A stretch of DNA of 64,000 nt, taken from the NCBI GenBank assembly GCA_025618425.1, contig CM046835.1, positions 15,911,020 to 15,975,019 on the forward strand, in the 5' to 3' direction. The notes beneath the pieces were generated by a model. The model saw nothing but the letters and a program-made list of their open reading frames with translations, was not told the origin of the DNA and made no database searches. This stretch comes from Heliocidaris tuberculata. Taxonomy: Eukaryota > Echinodermata > Echinoidea > Camarodonta > Echinometridae. The number at the start of each line of letters is the position of its first letter. The stretch's first letter is position 1. The translations under genes and the position numbers were made by a program. Shown piece after piece: positions 10,952-23,672 of this stretch.

Positions 10952-11332
10952 TACGGTGGTTGATCCAGTGTCCGAACCCTTTTCAGAAAATCAACGATAG
11001 CAAATTAAATATCATATGAATATCTGTCAAACTTACATAATGAGTGTTCAAAGTCCTACAGAAAAAGAAGTTGATGGAATTTTAAAAAGACAACCTAGAT
11101 TTAATACGATATTCTCTTCCGAGTGAACCCCTTCCCAACGACGCGGCGTTTTGGTCCCTTGAAAAAGGTACTGTATTTCCGAACGTGTGAAACCTATGGG
11201 AAAAAGACACAACCTTTGTTTCAATAGTGTGGGTTTTCATACGCGTAATCCCACGCGTATGAAAACCCATTTTAGGCGCTTAACTTTACACGTACGGTAA
11301 TACAATCTGTTCGGAATTACAATCCTTGACTA
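10952..11332 (+). mobile_element. Complete TA-type MITE
   Basis: Full-length copy in the opposite orientation to the one at 10314-10694, so the two could pair as a 380-bp hairpin 257 bp apart. It starts TACGGTGGTTGATCCAGTG (the first TATG changed to TACG) and ends AATCCTTGACTA. It shows the uninterrupted GTTTGTTTCAATAGTGTGG junction that is split at 3810/9646. Confidence 0.8.
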
Positions 11333-12132
11333 TATATCTTCACCCACAGATCTTCTTAAAACAAAATTGGTATTCTGAAAATTGTGGTAACTTTTGTTGT
11401 AACTTTTCTCTCATTTCTTTACACTGCGCATGATCCTAATTTCCACAGACAAATTAAAACTTGTCATTGCAGTGACTGGGATCATTTGCAAAAAAGAGTT
11501 GCAAACTTGGGGTGGTATCCTGAAAATTGTTGTAACTTTTGTTGTGTCTTCCGCGCTAATATTGTTTTAAGTTGCATGGGCCGCGGAAAGGGGGGGGCCT
11601 GGAGCCCCCCCCCCCACTTTTTTGAGTAGACACGTTAAAAAAAAAAAAATTTTAATAAAACGTAACATATAGCTGTTGTAAGTTCATTGTTGTTGTAATT
11701 ACCATGGAAGATAAGATACAACAAAATAATTTTCAGAATACCAATTATCTCATGATATTATCTTCAGCGATAATGCGCAGAGTGAAGAAAGATACAACAA
11801 AAGTTACAATTTTCAGAATACCAATTTTATCTTAACTGTGGAGATACAGCAATATTCAATTAGAGATAAAACAGTTTTCAGAATACCGCCCTTGGTCGCC
11901 TGCCCTTTCCCCTCCCCATCGTTTCAGACTGCATGCCTAACTTTTGTTATTGTTGATAGCTACGTGTAATTTCTTAGCCTTAGGGCTAGGGATCCCGGAT
12001 TGGCCAATTCATCAAACACAGGGGGCATGAGGGGCACGCGTACCCCTGTCAAATCATGAGAAACTGAAAGAAGGGAACCCCCCAAAAATGGAATAAAAAG
12101 GAGAAAGGGGAAAATTAATGAACTCAGGTGAC

Positions 12133-12258
12133 CCCAGAGGCGTCGGAACGTCGGGTTCGGACAATAGTAGATTGGGGGCATCTTTTCTCTGCCGGACAAA
12201 AGATGCCCCCCCCCCCCCCGAAGCATTGTCCAAGCGGCAACGTTCCGACGCCTCTGGG
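12133..12258. mobile_element. Fold-back MITE of 126 bp
   Basis: Ends CCCAGAGGCGTCGGAACG and CGTTCCGACGCCTCTGGG are perfect inverted repeats of 18 bp. A second inner pair, GGGGGCATCTTTT and AAAAGATGCCCCC, closes the hairpin, and a C run follows. No coding capacity. Confidence 0.7.
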
Positions 12259-12623
12259 TGAGCCCCTTCCACACCTTCACCCTAATCAGCGGCCTTGTGG
12301 TGGCAGTTCACCCACCTAGTCAGGCCAGTGCCCCCTCCCCCCCCCCCCGGACCCCATGATGCAAGACTTCAATTACTGGACCCATAGGCTACGCCACTGC
12401 ATGATGGGCACACCTGCCACCTCCTCGGCGCCACTCAGTATTGCACATAATTATATATAACGCATGGGGCCCTTGGAAGAGCAAGGTCTATAATATGCTG
12501 TATTATAACTGAAAAGGACTGAAATAAAATGAAATACTATGAGAACAAATTAATGAGGGCTCTCGGATGTACACGCCCATCTATCATTAGCGATTTCAAT
12601 ATAGTTGGAGCTATATATAGCTA

Positions 12624-12677
12624 AGAGAGAGAGAGGGAGAGAGAGAGAGAGAGAGAGAGAAAGGGAGAGAGAGAGAA

Positions 12678-12726
<49 letters not shown>

Positions 12727-12739
12727 AAGAAAGAGAGGG
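12624..12739. repeat. GA microsatellite
   Basis: About 116 bp of nearly pure (GA)n with a few GGGA and AAAG interruptions. Confidence 0.95.
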
Positions 12740-13593
12740 GTGAGGAGAGATTAGACAGAAGATGCTGTCTAAATAAATGCTCTTGGAATGAAAAATTCTT
12801 GAGTATGTCAGAGAGGGGGAGAGAGAGAGGGGGTATTATGGAATGTGAAACGGGGGGGGGGGCGGTATAGCTTTTTTTAAAGAGAAAAAGATAATAATAA
12901 GAGAGGAAGAAGTCTGAATAAGAGAGGGGGAACATAAGTTCAGAGGAGAATATTCCCTTAATCATGTGTATTCTTGTATCCCCTTAAGGCTCAAAATGCA
13001 CCTGTTAAAAATTTCGTAACCTCTTTCTTTAATGCTTAATATCTTCATAACGATGCCTAACCCTTTTTAAATGATCCTGGATCCGCCCCGGGTGCATGGT
13101 GCATGCTCGAGCATTCAGTCCCCCCCCCCCCCCCCCAAAAAAAAAAAAAAAAAAAAAAAAAAACTACTATTCAGTCCCCCCCCCCCAAAAAAAAAGATAC
13201 TACTAAAGGGATTACACACTTTCACAGTTTTCAAGCTTAGCCCTCATCCCCTGCCCTCGATCCTCATGACAATCGAGGATCCTCCTTTGAGTTTGAACCT
13301 CTCTCTAGTCGGACGATTGGAATTTTCCTTCACTCCTAAAAACGGGGGGGGGGGGGTCGAAAACGAAGGCAAAATTAAACAAAGCTAAAAGGTATAGCAT
13401 ACAAAACAAGCATTACAATTTGACTACATATGGGCGGATCCAGGATTGTCATAAAGGATTAGTGCGGATTGGCGAGGTAGTAGAAGCAAGAAAAAAGCCT
13501 GGGCCCTACTAGGTCCTAATTTATTACTTTTCCTCAAATTCTTTTACAATGTCTCTCCCAAAGAAGAGAATAAATGGGGATTAATTTTGGCAA

Positions 13594-13648
<55 letters not shown>

Positions 13649-13782
13649 CATACATATATATATAATATATATATATGTCGAAGGACTTTTTTAAAATATT
13701 AGTATTAATATCAATTACAGGTCGGGAAATTTTGGCTGACGTGTCTGCAAACACCCCCCCCCCCCCCCCCCCCCCCCCCCCC
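13594..13782. repeat. TA microsatellite plus poly-C run
   Basis: (TA)n covers about 13594-13676 with a CATA interruption; a 30-base C run follows at 13753-13782. Both are prone to assembly error. Confidence 0.9.
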
Positions 13783-14040
13783 TTTATTCAAAATGGTTTG
13801 ACGTGAGTCAGCCTCATCTGGAGTATGGGGAATGTAAACAAACAAAAAAAGGAAAATTGGGGGGAAAAGGAAAAGGCCGGGAGTATCACGTTTTTCCAGT
13901 GCTAATTTGACAGGCTAATACAGTTAAAAGGGGGCACATTTTGGGGGTTTTGTCACAATCTCTGTATAATAAGGGCCGGGTTGTGCCCCCTCACATTAAA
14001 AAAAACAAAAAAAAAAAAAAAAACAGAAAGCTGCATAGTT

Positions 14041-14246
14041 GCGTCTATAGTGCAGTGTACGTATATATATCGACGACGATCGACGACGGATCCGAGCTGG
14101 ATTTGACCAATCAGCGACCTGCAAGGAAAGACCATTCAATTTTAAATTTAGATTGACACGGATTCGCTCGCGACAACAACTGGACACGGACAGGTGTGTT
14201 TTATACTGGAATTCACTCAAGATTGAGCATTAGGAATTCAAGTTTG
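14041..14246 (+). promoter_or_regulatory. Candidate DLGAP5 promoter and 5' UTR exon
   Basis: A GC-richer patch upstream of DLGAP5. It holds a CCAAT box on the plus strand (GACCAATCAGC near 14105), the element common in promoters of G2/M genes. It ends at a strong donor, TTTG|GTAAGG, after 14246. The first coding exon of DLGAP5 is preceded by an acceptor (TTATTTCTGATTAG|AAATC, exon from 17408), so a non-coding first exon is required somewhere upstream. This is the best candidate seen, but a transcript is needed to confirm it. Confidence 0.4.
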
Positions 14247-17200
14247 GTAAGGATTTCTGTCATGCATTTCAAAATCTAATAGCTATTCTACCACTGCAAA
14301 AAGAGCCGTAAAATGTGTGATTTAGAAGATGTTTTTGCAGGCTTTATCAACTCTGCAGTCCCAGTAGCGCATTATTGTGTAGTATTTTGGAAGTTAGAAT
14401 GCATAATGACAGGCATGGATGCACTCAGTCATAGGCCCTGGCCTATGTGGGACTGTGTACTTTAATTTTTAAATTCTTTTAAATCAAAACTTAAGGAATT
14501 CTAAATTCACTTACTCCGCTACATCATCATAACTTAGTACATGATTAATACATTGCACCTCTTTTATCATTAAAAATTATGTTTTTATAATGGTTATCAG
14601 TACAGACAGTCATGACAGTACAGGTATTTTTTTAGTACATGTAGTCATGGTAGTAGGGACTGCCTCGACAGAACCTTTACTAAACGCTAAAGCCTAAGGC
14701 TAAGGCTTTACTCGGTTCTTTTGCAGTTTCCCATTTCATGTCCATTATTTTATGTGCTTTAAAATATCACTTGTACGCTTCTTATTCTTGCCCTTTATAT
14801 TTTACTTTTCTTTCTGCTCTATTTTTTGTTTGTTGGTTCAATGTTTCAATATATATTTTCTATATTATTTTGATGTGTTTTTTTTTTTATTTTACTTTTT
14901 AAATGGACTTGAATAAATTGAATTGAAAAAAAAAGAATTCAAATATATGTACGTGATCAGCAGGGACTCAATTTTGGTTTAATTTGTACATACATGTAAA
15001 GTTTTTCTTTTGAAATTTGAATTTCTTGTCGGCTATCAGTGAAACATGTTTCTTATTTCTTTCTTATTACATTTATCACACAATGTAACATTTTTTTTTT
15101 TAGAGAGAACAATTTGTAAAAATCAAAATAACACAATGCAGTACAGTCACACTTTGACTGTTGTAAAGCTGACTCTTATATGAATTCCTCTCCAACACCA
15201 GCAGTTAATTTTCTGTTCAAGTGCTTTGAAAACTAATAGAAGTTTCGCATCCCTAGCAATGGAAGAGCTTCAATAACAATTTGTAAAACTAAAAATAAAC
15301 TAAACATTGCCATTTAAATGTTACAAATAGTGATTTTACTACGATAGTTATATTGCCCCAAAAGACGGCTTTTTTAACCAAAAAAGACGCCTTCTCTGTC
15401 TTTTTCTATGTAACCAGGTCACAAAAAAACAACACCTTTTCCATTTGATATTCAAAAAATCGAATGGCACAAGGACCACCTTTTGAGGTGGTCCATTCTG
15501 AAAGAAGATGGCCCAAGAGCCGTACTTTGTGCAATGTAACTGGGGGCAAAAATATAATTAAGAACATTAATTGGATAAAAATCGTGCACTGGCACATGCT
15601 TCTGCATGATGATGTTGTTGGCAGCATGCATGTACAGAGGATGGGGGGGGGGGGGGGGGAGACATCTTTTTTGGCAATGTAACCGGGGGACGAAAATAGA
15701 ATAGCAATTGCATTCTTCATATTTTTAATTGGGCTTAATTACAAAATATACTGTTAAGAATGAGTTTAGGAGTAAAATTTATAAGATTAAGACTGATGTT
15801 ATTATTAAGGGTAAGATTTATTTGTAATTGAACATTATTTCTGATGAAATTTTTGAAAAATCAAAAAAAACCCCAAAAAAATTGATTTAAATTTTTAAAA
15901 TCTGATTTAATTTTTTTTTTTTTTTTATCTGATTTTTTAATTTTTTCTTTAAATAAAAAAATATCGCCAACCCTGGGGACTAGTCTACATCCAGTCGCTT
16001 ATATTTGTTACTAATTTTTACGAAAATAAATAGGAATAAGATTTTATTCAGAATTTACCACACGTAGCCCAAAATAATGCAATGTTATTTCATAATTATT
16101 ATTTTCAAAAACAATGTAAAAAATCCACGTTTGTGGAGCTAAATCAAAATGTGATTGCAGATGGAAGAATTTGAAAATACAAATTGAAACTGTCTCACTG
16201 TAAGCTATTTCAAAGGTGGTACTTTGAACTTTCCTTGCTTTAAAGGGATTGATATATATGTGAAAGTATGAGAGAAAATGGAACCCGTTTAGGCGTTTAC
16301 CATCCTAAAAAAGAGAAAAAAGCGATCAATCGCTATAGTGCAAGTCGCTCGGCTTCTTCACTGCGCTGCAGCGCGATGCAGTCACAAAAACCAAGCACCA
16401 GCACTTGGCGATTTCAGAGCGGGTTTCCAGCCCCTGAAGAAATAGGGATTCGTTCATTGTACGGTATTCTGTGATAGAACTGTAAGAGTTCTTTAGGGTT
16501 CGGTGGTATTCTATCCCGACATCAATGTTCAATCGTAAATATCCTGATATATAAACGACCGATCAACTTATAAAACTCAGGCGATTCCTGTCTGACCTAA
16601 AGGTTTGCAATTATGATTACAGCATTAGCTGGAACAGTGATTTTTTTTTTCAGTCGTGGGCAAAGTTATTCAATCCCTTTAAAGGGAAAGTCCATCCTGA
16701 TATTAAGTTGGTTTAAAAGAAGCAGAAAAATTAAAGAAACAAATAAATGAAAGATTGAGCAAAATCGGACAAGAGATAAGAAAGTTATAATTTTTTTGTA
16801 ATCAATCAAACACAAATTGGTAACTCTGTGACGCATCTTGCGAGTTCCTCTCCCATTTGCTCTGTACACAAAAATCATTTTCTTTGTTTTTAATGAGGGA
16901 ATAGGTTTGTATACAGGTTTTGTGTAAAAGCATAAGTGAAATGATTATATCTACTTCTAGGATGCATGTATTTTAAATTATTTTCTGTAGAGAAAATGGA
17001 AATTCATCTTTTTTTTTTTCAGTTCGGGGCAAATGGGAGAGGAGCTCCATTTACAAGCCACAAATTATCTAATTGTCAATTTTTCATTTTAAAAATCCTG
17101 AAATACTTGTAATTAAAATGTATGCTCAGACATGAGGCATGTCTGTTTATGCAATGCCAAAATGTCATGGCCATCTTTTCTTGTGAAAATGATAATGTTC

Positions 17201-17407
17201 TTGCTCAAATTTTGAAGAGATTTTTTGTGTGTGTTTTATCAGAGATAAATTAAGGCTAAGCATACCTAGAAGAATATAAAGAAAATTCTTAATAATTTCA
17301 AGTCAAATCTTAGGTGCACATCATACATCTTTTTCCCTTGTTCTATGCATAGACTTCAATCTAGTCCTACTAGATCTAAATCCTTTATTTATGTTATTTC
17401 TGATTAG
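14247..17407 (+). other. Probable DLGAP5 first intron
   Basis: No coding sequence is supported. It contains three copies of a phrase with ATGTAAC(C/T)GGGGG-like words (15412, 15534, 15677), a G run at 15643-15659, and a MITE-related stretch at 16679-17050. AT-rich throughout. Confidence 0.4.
16679..17050 (+). mobile_element. TTAA-type MITE fragment
   Basis: Starts TTAAAGGGAAAGTCCATCCTG and follows the same order of words as the element at 1521-2074 (TTGAGCAAAATCGGACAAGA, GAAAGTTAT, then CACAAATTGGTAA, then GTGACGCATCTTGCGAG). The mirror arm is only partly present (GCAAATGGGAGAGGAG near 17029) and the right terminus is lost. Confidence 0.6.
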
Positions 17408-17424
17408 AAATCAAATCCAACAAA

Positions 17425-20400
17425 ATGGACAGAGCAGATTATTTCAAGAAGAAGGGTTCCACCGTGGATGCCAAGTTTGCCAGGCTCCACAGAAGATCCA
17501 TTGACCAGAGGAACGTGAGAGGGATGGGCTTCATGGAGAACAGAAGTCTGGATGTGTTGGCATTCTCCCCTGTCAAGGAGGATAGACTGAAAGCAGCCAT
17601 GCCACCACCAACGGCTGCTCCTCCAAAAGCTAAAAAGGGTAAGACTGGTAGGAGAGTGAGGGTTAGAAATCTTCAAGCTGTTCTACAATTTTTAATGTTT
17701 GAAAATTTTGATCACTATTCATGTGGCGAGTTTCCTTTAAATAGGCGAGTTTCCTTTAAATAGGCAATTTTAGCATAATGTGTGATGTAGTACAAAAGAG
17801 AACTCTCTCATTTGTGCATATAAAAGATATTCATATTTCAAAATCTGTCCCTTTCCTCCAGTTTGATGATAGAACAGACTTACTTCCATAACATAACATA
17901 CACATGTATGTCTTCCTCTGAAAAAAACTGTCAACTCCTTCACAAGGATTGAGAAATGGGATACTTTATGAGTTTAGACTATGAAACAAAAATTCACAAC
18001 TTTTGTATTCTAAAGTTTGTCCTTTTTGCTGAAACTTTGTTTAATCTGTTTCTCTGATTTCACTTCTAACCAAGCTGACTTCTTTGAAGGGTTCATTCCT
18101 CTTCAATAATGATTCATCTTCATGGCTACAATAAAAAAGATTATACTAAATCTGTTCCCCAAAAGGTTTAGCATACTGTACATGAACATATGTACAATTT
18201 TTCTTTTATGTAGGCAGTGGAGCTCACAGCAAGTCATTATCAGGCCCTTCCAAGTCCGCTCCAGGCCCCTCAATGAAAGCAGCTGCCCCTGCTACGGGTA
18301 TGACCAGGAGAGAAAAACTAATGAAATGGAGAGAGGAGAAAGAGTTGAAGAGAAAACAGATGGCTAGTAAAGCCAAACCTCAGGTAATTTACTTGCAATC
18401 AGTTAATGCCAGCTAATACTCAAAAGGGGGAATCGCAATTAATGCTTCCAGATTTTCCTCCTGGCAATTATTTGTGTTGTGCATTTTGAAAGAGCCTTAG
18501 TAGAAAAAAATATACCAATAAATTGAAGGATGGCATCAGCTATGTGGAAGACTAGCAGGCATACATGTAGTATTTCTCTGATTTTAATATGATTATTCAA
18601 TTTTTCCTCTTTAATTTAAAAAGATTGTGAAATTAAAAAGAACCCTGACCAAGCTCAGTATTTCCTAAAAAGATATAGAAAGAAAAAACATATATTATTC
18701 ATATTATTATTTTCCTGAGTATTGTAAATTTATTTGTGTGTTTTGAAACCACTTTCGGTGCTATTTCTTATATTATCGGCTGTTCGGCTGTTTCCCCTAC
18801 AACCTGTGTCAATTCATTCTGCAGTTCTTTTGCACTTGGATGAATTTTGTTGTTGTTTTAAAGCACTAAAAATTTGTTTTCATTTTTCTTTTTGTATTAT
18901 ATTCATTTGCTAGACATTTATTTATAGTTTTCAACTTTCTCTGTTGATTTTTGTGGATTCTGTCATTTCTATGAGAATTATATTTTCACCATAAGAAAAA
19001 CTCATAGTTACAATTTTGATGATATGGCTGATTTTTGCAGGTGTTTCGAGTGTCCAAGGCGCTAGACCACAAAGAAGATACTAAACTTTTCATGTCATCA
19101 CAAACGAAAACCAAACCTGCAGCTAAGCTAGCAGCAGCAGTAAGTATACAATGTCTCAAGAAATAGATATTTATACCTGAAAACGTCTAAATGTTTAATA
19201 TGTTTTTCTTATATTACATTTCTTCAATTTTGTGTGGCAAAGTAGTGTTATTCAATCAGCAAACATAGCATGGTATAGATTACATACAAGTGGTATGCCT
19301 GTCAATCTTTGCCTGCATGCTGCAGAGATCTCCAATGCTGAAATTTACAATGTTAATAAAACTAACTAATTATCAGCTTTGGTAGAGAAATGCATGTATC
19401 ACTGTCAAACCTAACCGTATTTTTGCCCTGCTCTTAGGGGTTGTAGCTCACAGTTGTATCAATGTTGAAAAAGTCCTATGAGAGAGAAGAGATATGAATG
19501 TACTTTACTTCCCGTATATCAAGTAGGAAATTTACTTGTTTATCTATGAAAAATCTACATTTTAAAAACTGGTTTAAATAGATTATGTTCCCTTTTCCCC
19601 TTAAGAGCTCATAACAAGACATTATCAGGCCCTTCCAAGTCTGCTCCAGGCCCCTCAGTGAAGAGATTTTTATGAAATCATTTTGAATATCACAGAAAGG
19701 AATGAGTAGGTGTATAAGGGATGCATGAAACATAAAAGACAAAATCAGTGATAATGGACTTGGATTAATGTACATGTATGTCAACTTTACCTTGGCATCC
19801 TCTTCTTTCATCAATTTACATTTGTTTATAGAAACCAGTCAACAGACCTGCACCAGTAGCTCAGAGGGCTACAAGGTCAACTACAAAGTCTTCAGCAAAG
19901 CCACCAACAAATGGAGTGAAAGGCACCTCAAGGACAAGAGCTCCCATCAAGAAAGTTGTAAGCAATGAACACAGAGCACTGATGGTTTCCTATTGGATTA
20001 TTAAAATGTGCATTGATCTCTCTGAAACTCCAATGGAATGATATAGCCAATCATGAATGGAACAAAGAATGTTCATAAGAAGAGTAGAGGAGTATTGGCC
20101 ATATTCTCTTTGTTTGCTTAAATTGGATTTCCCATGTCATTTTACAGTAACTCGATGAGGAAAGCATGTTTATCATTCTAAAATGGTAATGCATGATTAA
20201 TATGTTATTTTATTTAATGAGGAAATGACTTCTTAATTCCTTTTTAGAGACAACAGCTATAAAGTTACTGCCTTGAAAAAGATCTACCAACAACGAAAAA
20301 AAAAAAAAAGCTTTATATTTCACATTGCTGTCTCTGTCGTTACCCTCAATCCACCAGGAACCTGCCCCTTTGACCAGAACCAGGAGAGGGCCTCCTCCAC

Positions 20401-23400
20401 CTTCTAAACCCACATCATCCAGAATGCCTACTACAAGATCGGTCTCTTCTGACCGTGCCCCACCCACTAGGCAATCAGCCCGGCTAGCATCCAAACAAGC
20501 TCCTCCTCCCCAGGCCAAGACTGGTCACTCCAGGGGGGCCAAGGTGGAGAAAAGGGCTCCAGTTGTGGAGAAAGTGGCTCCAGTGGCAGAGAAGGAGGAG
20601 GAGGAGGAAGTTGTAAAAGAGGAGGAGAAAGCAGAGTATGATGTGGAGCCTGCAAAGCCAGTTGTAGGTATGTAATCGTTTCCTTGATTTTTATTTCTTC
20701 TTGTTAGAATTTTATATTAATGATATTTATAAAAAAAAACACCTTGTTTTATTCAAATTAACAGGATTTAAAAAGAAAAAAAATATATACAGCTATAATT
20801 TACTTGTTCACTGCCATTCATTTGCTTTGACTTTTCTTCCCTCCGTTAGATGAGGCCTCGTTCAATGTAACCAATCAGAGAGGATCATCAATGCTGACAG
20901 ATACCTTTGGCCAGTCAGGAGGATTCACATTCAGTATGGCTGTACCAGACCTTCCCTTTACACCCATCAGCCCAGCTAGCGCATCAATCTTCCTCTTCCC
21001 TGCTGCAAAGTCCAACACAACCCTAACCCCCTCTCAGCGAAGGTGAGTTCACCTTTGTTTCTATTCTGTAAATGATTTGTTAAAACAAAGAAGAGTACAG
21101 CCAATATGCCTGTTATAAGACTCTATCTTCTTGAATGATTTCACAAAATAATTGGCAAAATACAAAATGAATGATTGATTTGTGTATATGGATCAGTTAT
21201 TTGACCATCAAATTCAATAGCAGTCAGCTGTGGTTCAGAAATCTGCAAGAAGATGTGACATAAGTTTGATCCTCATTACAGGTGTTTAACTCGTTTAAGT
21301 ATTCAAACTTTGAGAAAGGAATCATGCCTTGTATATTTTACCTTCTCCGACATACATTGTTTAAGCATATTGAACTCCCTTCCCCTCACACCCTGCCCCC
21401 CCCCTCCAAACAAAAATTAGAATTTAAAATGTCAGCGAAAGTCAAAGGCTTATTAAAAGGCTAGTTCCTTTTATAGTCAAACAAATATTTGGAAAAATAA
21501 CAAGAAAGAAAATGTAAAGTGAACAAAGGTTTATTCCCATGTAGAATTTTTTATTAATTCATCTTTATTATAAAATAACATTTAACACTCAAATAAAGAA
21601 GTACATAAATAACCCAGTACTGAGGTTTACAGATAAAAGTATAAGTTCCTCAGGCAGGGTAACATAACTAGAGTACAATACATAAAAATAGAAAAAGCAA
21701 AACAAAAACAAATATAGATGTGGATTCAGTATACGTACAATATGTCAAATGAACAATTACTTAAGCATGACTCAGAGTTCTATACCGTTAAGAGATAAGT
21801 ATGGAAGTAGTTGCAGTTATTGAAAATTATACAACCTGTATGATACGTATAACTACAAATAAAGGTAAATTGTATAACTACAATAAAAGGTAAGTTATTT
21901 TGGGCACTGTGTTGACATTGAGTTTACAACAAAATGTCATTACAGTAGAGTGACCCCCCCCCCGAATCCGTATATTGTTTATGTAGTGCTATAGCAAATT
22001 GATAATCTGATTACTTTAGTAGATATGGCATAAATAATCATTTAAACCCAAAGAAAAAAGAAATATAAAGATTCATTGTTGTAGCAGCGGACGAAGTATG
22101 AACGCACATAAATTGACCAGATTATGGACGTGAAGTCAATCACTGAAGTCTGTGATACATTTACATAAATGTTTCCAAGTCAAAAAGAATAATAATAATA
22201 AGGTACATCTGTCGCAGGACAGGATGAAGTAACAAGTATTTGTCTACCTTTCAGTTAAGGACAAAAAATGTGTATTTTTTAGGTATTTTCAGGTACAGTG
22301 TGTTAAAGACTTAAAGTTACCCCTATAATGTCAGCTGTATTTACAGTTGTATCATTTTTTATATCTTCTAGATGCTCTACTCCATACTCACTGAGGCCTC
22401 TGAGATTACTAGGCAAGCAGACACCACAAGGTTAGTAGTTGTCTGAAATATCTTGATGTTTTTATAGCTGCCTGTCATTTATATTTTAAAAGATGAGCTA
22501 CAAAATCATCCAATATTTGGGACAAGCATTGTATGGGCACGCTTCTGACATTTGTAGAGTGATAGGACCATATTTATAAAAGATGAGATATAAACTCGTC
22601 AGCTATTTTGAACAATCAGTACAGTAAAGCCTAGATAATTCATTGCTGTAATTCAGTCATTTTGCAGCATAAAAGTTTCATGCACTGGTAAGTTTCTGAC
22701 TCTCCAGTAACATTTAAAGTGTTTAGCATGGACATCTCTCTTTTGTCTTCAATACTTGTTTAAAACAACAAAACAAAAAAAAGGGATAAAATATTTTGTT
22801 GTAACTCACTACAATTTACTGAATTTATTTTATTTCAGGAGCACAGGGGTATGGTGGTTCACTCTCTTGACTGACTCTTATTCAAGATGTTAAATGTTCA
22901 AATCCATGCCTGTTGCTCTTGAGCTTAGACATCTCTTTCTATATTGAGTTGTCTCTCTTGATGCAGTTTTTATATAAGGGTACCTGGAAGGAAATAATTC
23001 TTGGAATGCATCGGATCCTATCATATCAGCTCAGCTAAAGTTTGGGTGACTGATTTTATGGCTTTCTTGAAGTGCATAGATACATTGATTATTAAAATAT
23101 ACATATAAACAGGATTTTAACACTGCTTTTTTAATGAAATTTCTCTTTATTACAGAACCAATTCCTCCTCAGCCAGACATGACAGAGGAGGAAGATGTTA
23201 CCATGGAAACAGAGACATGTAAACCTGCCAAACCTGAATGCCCTGTGAAACTGGAGACAGAGAATAAACCAGGGACTGCAGATAATGAGAGGTAGGAGGA
23301 TCTTTTGGATGGTAGCAGTCTTAAATCAAATTGAATTGAACACTGAGCTGCAGAGTAAGCATCAGTCAAACTTTGTATAGATATGGTATCAAAAGATATG

Positions 23401-23592
23401 CAAGACTCAAGGCTTATAATTCATTAAAGCTTGCAGCAAAAAGAAAGAAAAATTCATAGAAATATTGTGGCAAACATTTAGGGGGAGGAATATAATAGAA
23501 AGGTCTTTTTGCTCTAACAAACAAACTTTTTTCTAAACTTGTTTCTGGTATTTCGGTTTACACAATGATACTAACCCTCTCCTCTCTCTCTA

Positions 23593-23672
<80 letters not shown>

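Larger units (their letters stand above)
11333..14040. other. Intergenic region between BLOC1S4 and DLGAP5
   Basis: No gene is supported. It contains the repeated phrase TTTTCAGAATACCAATT in both strands at 11360-11890, a G/C-run element end near 11576-11625 (also seen near 58131-58200), a hairpin MITE at 12133-12258, a GA microsatellite, hAT-like end fragments with CCTGGATCCGCCCC at 13078 and GGGCGGATCCAGG at 13434, and a TA plus C-run block at 13594-13782. Short frames here are homopolymer artefacts. Confidence 0.6.

Noticed and set aside
11618..11632. Shared TTTTTGAGTAGACACG stretch with 58186 as a defined transposon end
   Set aside because: The match is clear, but termini and target duplication could not be located, so it is only mentioned in the intergenic entries.
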